Below, piece by piece: positions 4,620 through 6,116 of a stretch of 6,116 nt of DNA. How positions within the stretch are numbered: position 1 is the stretch's first letter; each line of letters opens with the position of its first letter. The notes beneath the pieces are model-generated. The model was not told the DNA's origin, ran no database searches, and worked only from the letters and a program-made list of their open reading frames with translations. The DNA comes from an uncultured Bacillaceae bacterium (GTDB lineage: Bacteria > Bacillota > Bacilli > Bacillales > Pradoshiaceae), in assembly GCA_904501845.1 (NCBI GenBank), contig CAJGCH010000182.1, forward strand, positions 1-6,116, given 5' to 3'. A program made the translations under genes and the position numbers.

Positions 4620-5954
4620 ATGGGGAAATTCACGGCAGATGATATTAGAAAGTTAGCAAAAGAGGAAAATGTTAAATTTATTCGGCTGCAATTTACCGAT
4701 ATTTTAGGAACAATTAAAAACGTAGAGATTCCGGTAAGCCAGCTAGACAAGGCTTTGGAAAATAAAATGATGTTCGACGGTTCTTCTATTGAAGGATTTG
4801 TGCGTATTGAAGAATCCGATATGTATCTATATCCAGATTTAGACACATGGGTGATTTTCCCGTGGACTGCTGAAAAAGGAAAAGTGGCTCGTTTGATCTG
4901 TGATATCTACAATCCGGATGGAACGCCGTTTTCTGGGGACCCGCGCGCGAATCTTAAACGCGTTTTAAGCCAAATGAAAGAACTTGGATTCACTAACTTC
5001 AACGTAGGGCCAGAGCCGGAATTCTTCCTGTTCAAATTAGATCATGCAGGTGAGCCTACGCTTGAGCTGAATGATAAAGGTGGATACTTCGACCTTGCGC
5101 CGACCGACCTTGGCGAAAACTGCCGCCGCGATATCGTGCTTGAGCTTGAGGAAATGGGCTTTGAAATTGAAGCGTCCCATCATGAGGTGGCTCCTGGCCA
5201 GCACGAGATTGACTTCAAATATGCGGATGCCATCACAGCTTGTGACCAAATCCAAACATTCAAGCTAGTCGTTAAGACGATCGCCCGCAAGCATGGCTTG
5301 CACGCAACATTCATGGCGAAACCGTTATTCGGTGTTAATGGCTCCGGGATGCACTGCAATCTCTCCTTGTTCAACGAAGGTGTAAACGCGTTCCATGATA
5401 AAAAAGGAGAGTTGGAAATGAGTGATACCGCTCGCCAATTCATTGCAGGAATTATCGAGCATGCTCCTGCCTTCACAGCAGTGACAAACCCAACGGTTAA
5501 CTCTTACAAACGACTTGTACCTGGCTATGAAGCACCTTGCTATGTTGCGTGGTCCGCGCGCAACCGCAGCCCGCTTGTCCGTATCCCGGCTTCCCGCGGG
5601 TTGAGCACACGCGTAGAAGTGCGCAGTGTTGACCCGACAGCAAATCCTTACCTGGCAATGGCTGTTCTGTTAAGCGCCGGATTAGACGGAATCAAAAACA
5701 ACAAGCAAGCTCCAGCCCCAATTGACAGAAACATCTATGTCATGAATGCAGCTGAGCGCGCTGAAGAGGGGATTAAAGACCTGCCAGCAACTCTTTACCA
5801 AGCACTTCAAGAACTTCAAGGTGACCAAGTCATCGTTGATGCGCTAGGAGAGCACATCCTCGAACACTTCATTGAAGCGAAAGAGATTGAATGGGATATG
5901 TTCCGTACCCAGGTTCATCCATGGGAGAGAGAGCAATACCTTCAAATGTATTGA
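4620..5954 (+). CDS. glnA: Glutamine synthetase type I-alpha
   Basis: GlnA makes glutamine from glutamate, ammonia and ATP in the cytosol, as a dodecamer. The 444-residue length equals that of B. subtilis GlnA. The N-terminal beta-grasp domain (about 1-104) contains MFDGSSIEGF (51-60); the catalytic domain follows. Metal ligands known from the B. subtilis enzyme are at the same numbers: E132 and E134 (GPEPEFF), E189 and E196 (HHEVAPGQHEIDF), H245 (GSGMH) and E333 (TRVEVRS). R62, which binds feedback glutamine in the I-alpha class, is present, as is E304 in the loop NSYKRLVPGYEAP. There is no I-beta insertion or adenylylation tyrosine loop visible. Control is thus by feedback inhibition, and the inhibited form is expected to activate GlnR and sequester TnrA. 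ATG 4620 has AAGGAGG (4604-4610) nine bases upstream. It is second in the operon and is followed by a strong terminator. Confidence 0.98.
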   Translation: MGKFTADDIRKLAKEENVKFIRLQFTDILGTIKNVEIPVSQLDKALENKMMFDGSSIEGFVRIEESDMYLYPDLDTWVIFPWTAEKGKVARLICDIYNPDGTPFSGDPRANLKRVLSQMKELGFTNFNVGPEPEFFLFKLDHAGEPTLELNDKGGYFDLAPTDLGENCRRDIVLELEEMGFEIEASHHEVAPGQHEIDFKYADAITACDQIQTFKLVVKTIARKHGLHATFMAKPLFGVNGSGMHCNLSLFNEGVNAFHDKKGELEMSDTARQFIAGIIEHAPAFTAVTNPTVNSYKRLVPGYEAPCYVAWSARNRSPLVRIPASRGLSTRVEVRSVDPTANPYLAMAVLLSAGLDGIKNNKQAPAPIDRNIYVMNAAERAEEGIKDLPATLYQALQELQGDQVIVDALGEHILEHFIEAKEIEWDMFRTQVHPWEREQYLQMY

Positions 5955-5961
5955 TAAAAGG

Positions 5962-5997
5962 AAAACCCTCGATGCCGTTGGTGTCGAGGGTTTTTTA
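5962..5997 (+). terminator. Strong rho-independent terminator of glnR-glnA
   Basis: AAAACCCTCGA (5962-5972) is the perfect inverse of TCGAGGGTTTT (5984-5994). Inside it, TGCC (5973-5976) can pair with GGTG (5980-5983) using two wobbles, leaving a three-base loop. Six T (5991-5996) follow the GC-rich part of the stem. The A-tract on the left would let it work partly in the other direction as well. Confidence 0.93.
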
Positions 5998-6001
5998 TTG
6001 C

Positions 6002-6034
6002 CCGAAACAAGCGGGTAATCGGCTGTTTGTTCCG
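6002..6034. repeat. Imperfect inverted repeat after the glnA terminator
   Basis: CGAAACAAGC (about 6003-6012) and GCTGTTTGTTCCG (about 6022-6034) are inverse copies if one or two bases are bulged or mismatched, with a loop of about nine bases. No T-run follows. It could be an operator for a downstream gene or chance. Confidence 0.25.
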
Positions 6035-6102
6035 TATGTGAGTTAATGGGATATTCAGGCTTTTGTTCAAAATAGATTGGCAGTTTTGTTGGGGGAGAGA
6101 GT

Positions 6103-6116
6103 GTGAGCTTGCCAGA
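6103..6116 (+). CDS. Possible start of the next gene (cut by the window edge)
   Basis: GTG at 6103 opens a frame reading MSLP before the window ends. GGGGGAGAG (6091-6099) lies at a suitable distance upstream as a ribosome binding site. Only four codons are visible, so no family can be suggested and the call depends entirely on the ribosome binding site. Confidence 0.35.

Noticed and set aside
5180..5476. 98-codon minus-strand frame inside glnA
   Set aside because: It is antisense to highly conserved catalytic sequence, with no promoter or recognisable protein features.
1..6116. Insertion sequence, phage, CRISPR array, tRNA or riboswitch
   Set aside because: No transposase or integrase frame, no regularly spaced repeats, no cloverleaf and no recognisable riboswitch core were seen in the short intergenic stretches.

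Overview
This is a chromosomal window from a Firmicutes bacterium of the family Bacillaceae. Strong AGGAGG-type ribosome binding sites, frequent GTG starts, sigma-A-like promoters and a GlnR-glnA pair with GlnR operators all point there. The proteins also read as close relatives of Bacillus HflX, YnbB, FosB, GlnR and GlnA. This placement rests on remembered family sequences, not on a search, and I do not name a species.

All recognisable genes lie on the plus strand. Bases 2-925 are the 3' part of hflX (ribosome-associated GTPase), followed 14 bases later by ynbB (940-2202, PLP-dependent enzyme of the 'aluminium resistance'/methionine gamma-lyase-like family). This two-gene unit ends at a hairpin terminator (about 2219-2263). 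Next is an independently expressed MscS-type mechanosensitive channel gene (2357-3439, GTG start) with its own extended -10 promoter and a probable terminator. Then comes fosB (3557-3982, GTG start), a bacillithiol transferase that inactivates fosfomycin, with its own promoter. After a 196-base AT-rich gap comes the nitrogen operon glnR-glnA (4179-4580 and 4620-5954), closed by a strong terminator (5962-5997). The last 119 bases are non-coding apart from a possible start of another gene at 6103.

The best-supported regulatory element is the glnRA control region. It has one perfect 17-bp GlnR operator (4092-4108) and a second operator with one mismatch (4115-4131) lying across the -35 box (TTGACA, 4114-4119) and spacer. 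GlnR and GlnA both keep the features needed for the known feedback loop: the GlnR C-terminal tail, and GlnA Arg62 and Glu304. Glutamine-bound synthetase would therefore be expected to activate GlnR, which represses its own operon.

Compared with the Bacillus subtilis order ynbA(hflX)-ynbB-glnR-glnA, as I remember it, the channel and fosB genes sit between ynbB and glnR as two separate transcription units. This is the main unusual feature. I see no mobile element, CRISPR array, RNA gene or convincing new system; the window is mostly a well-ordered core region with a small insertion of stress and resistance functions.
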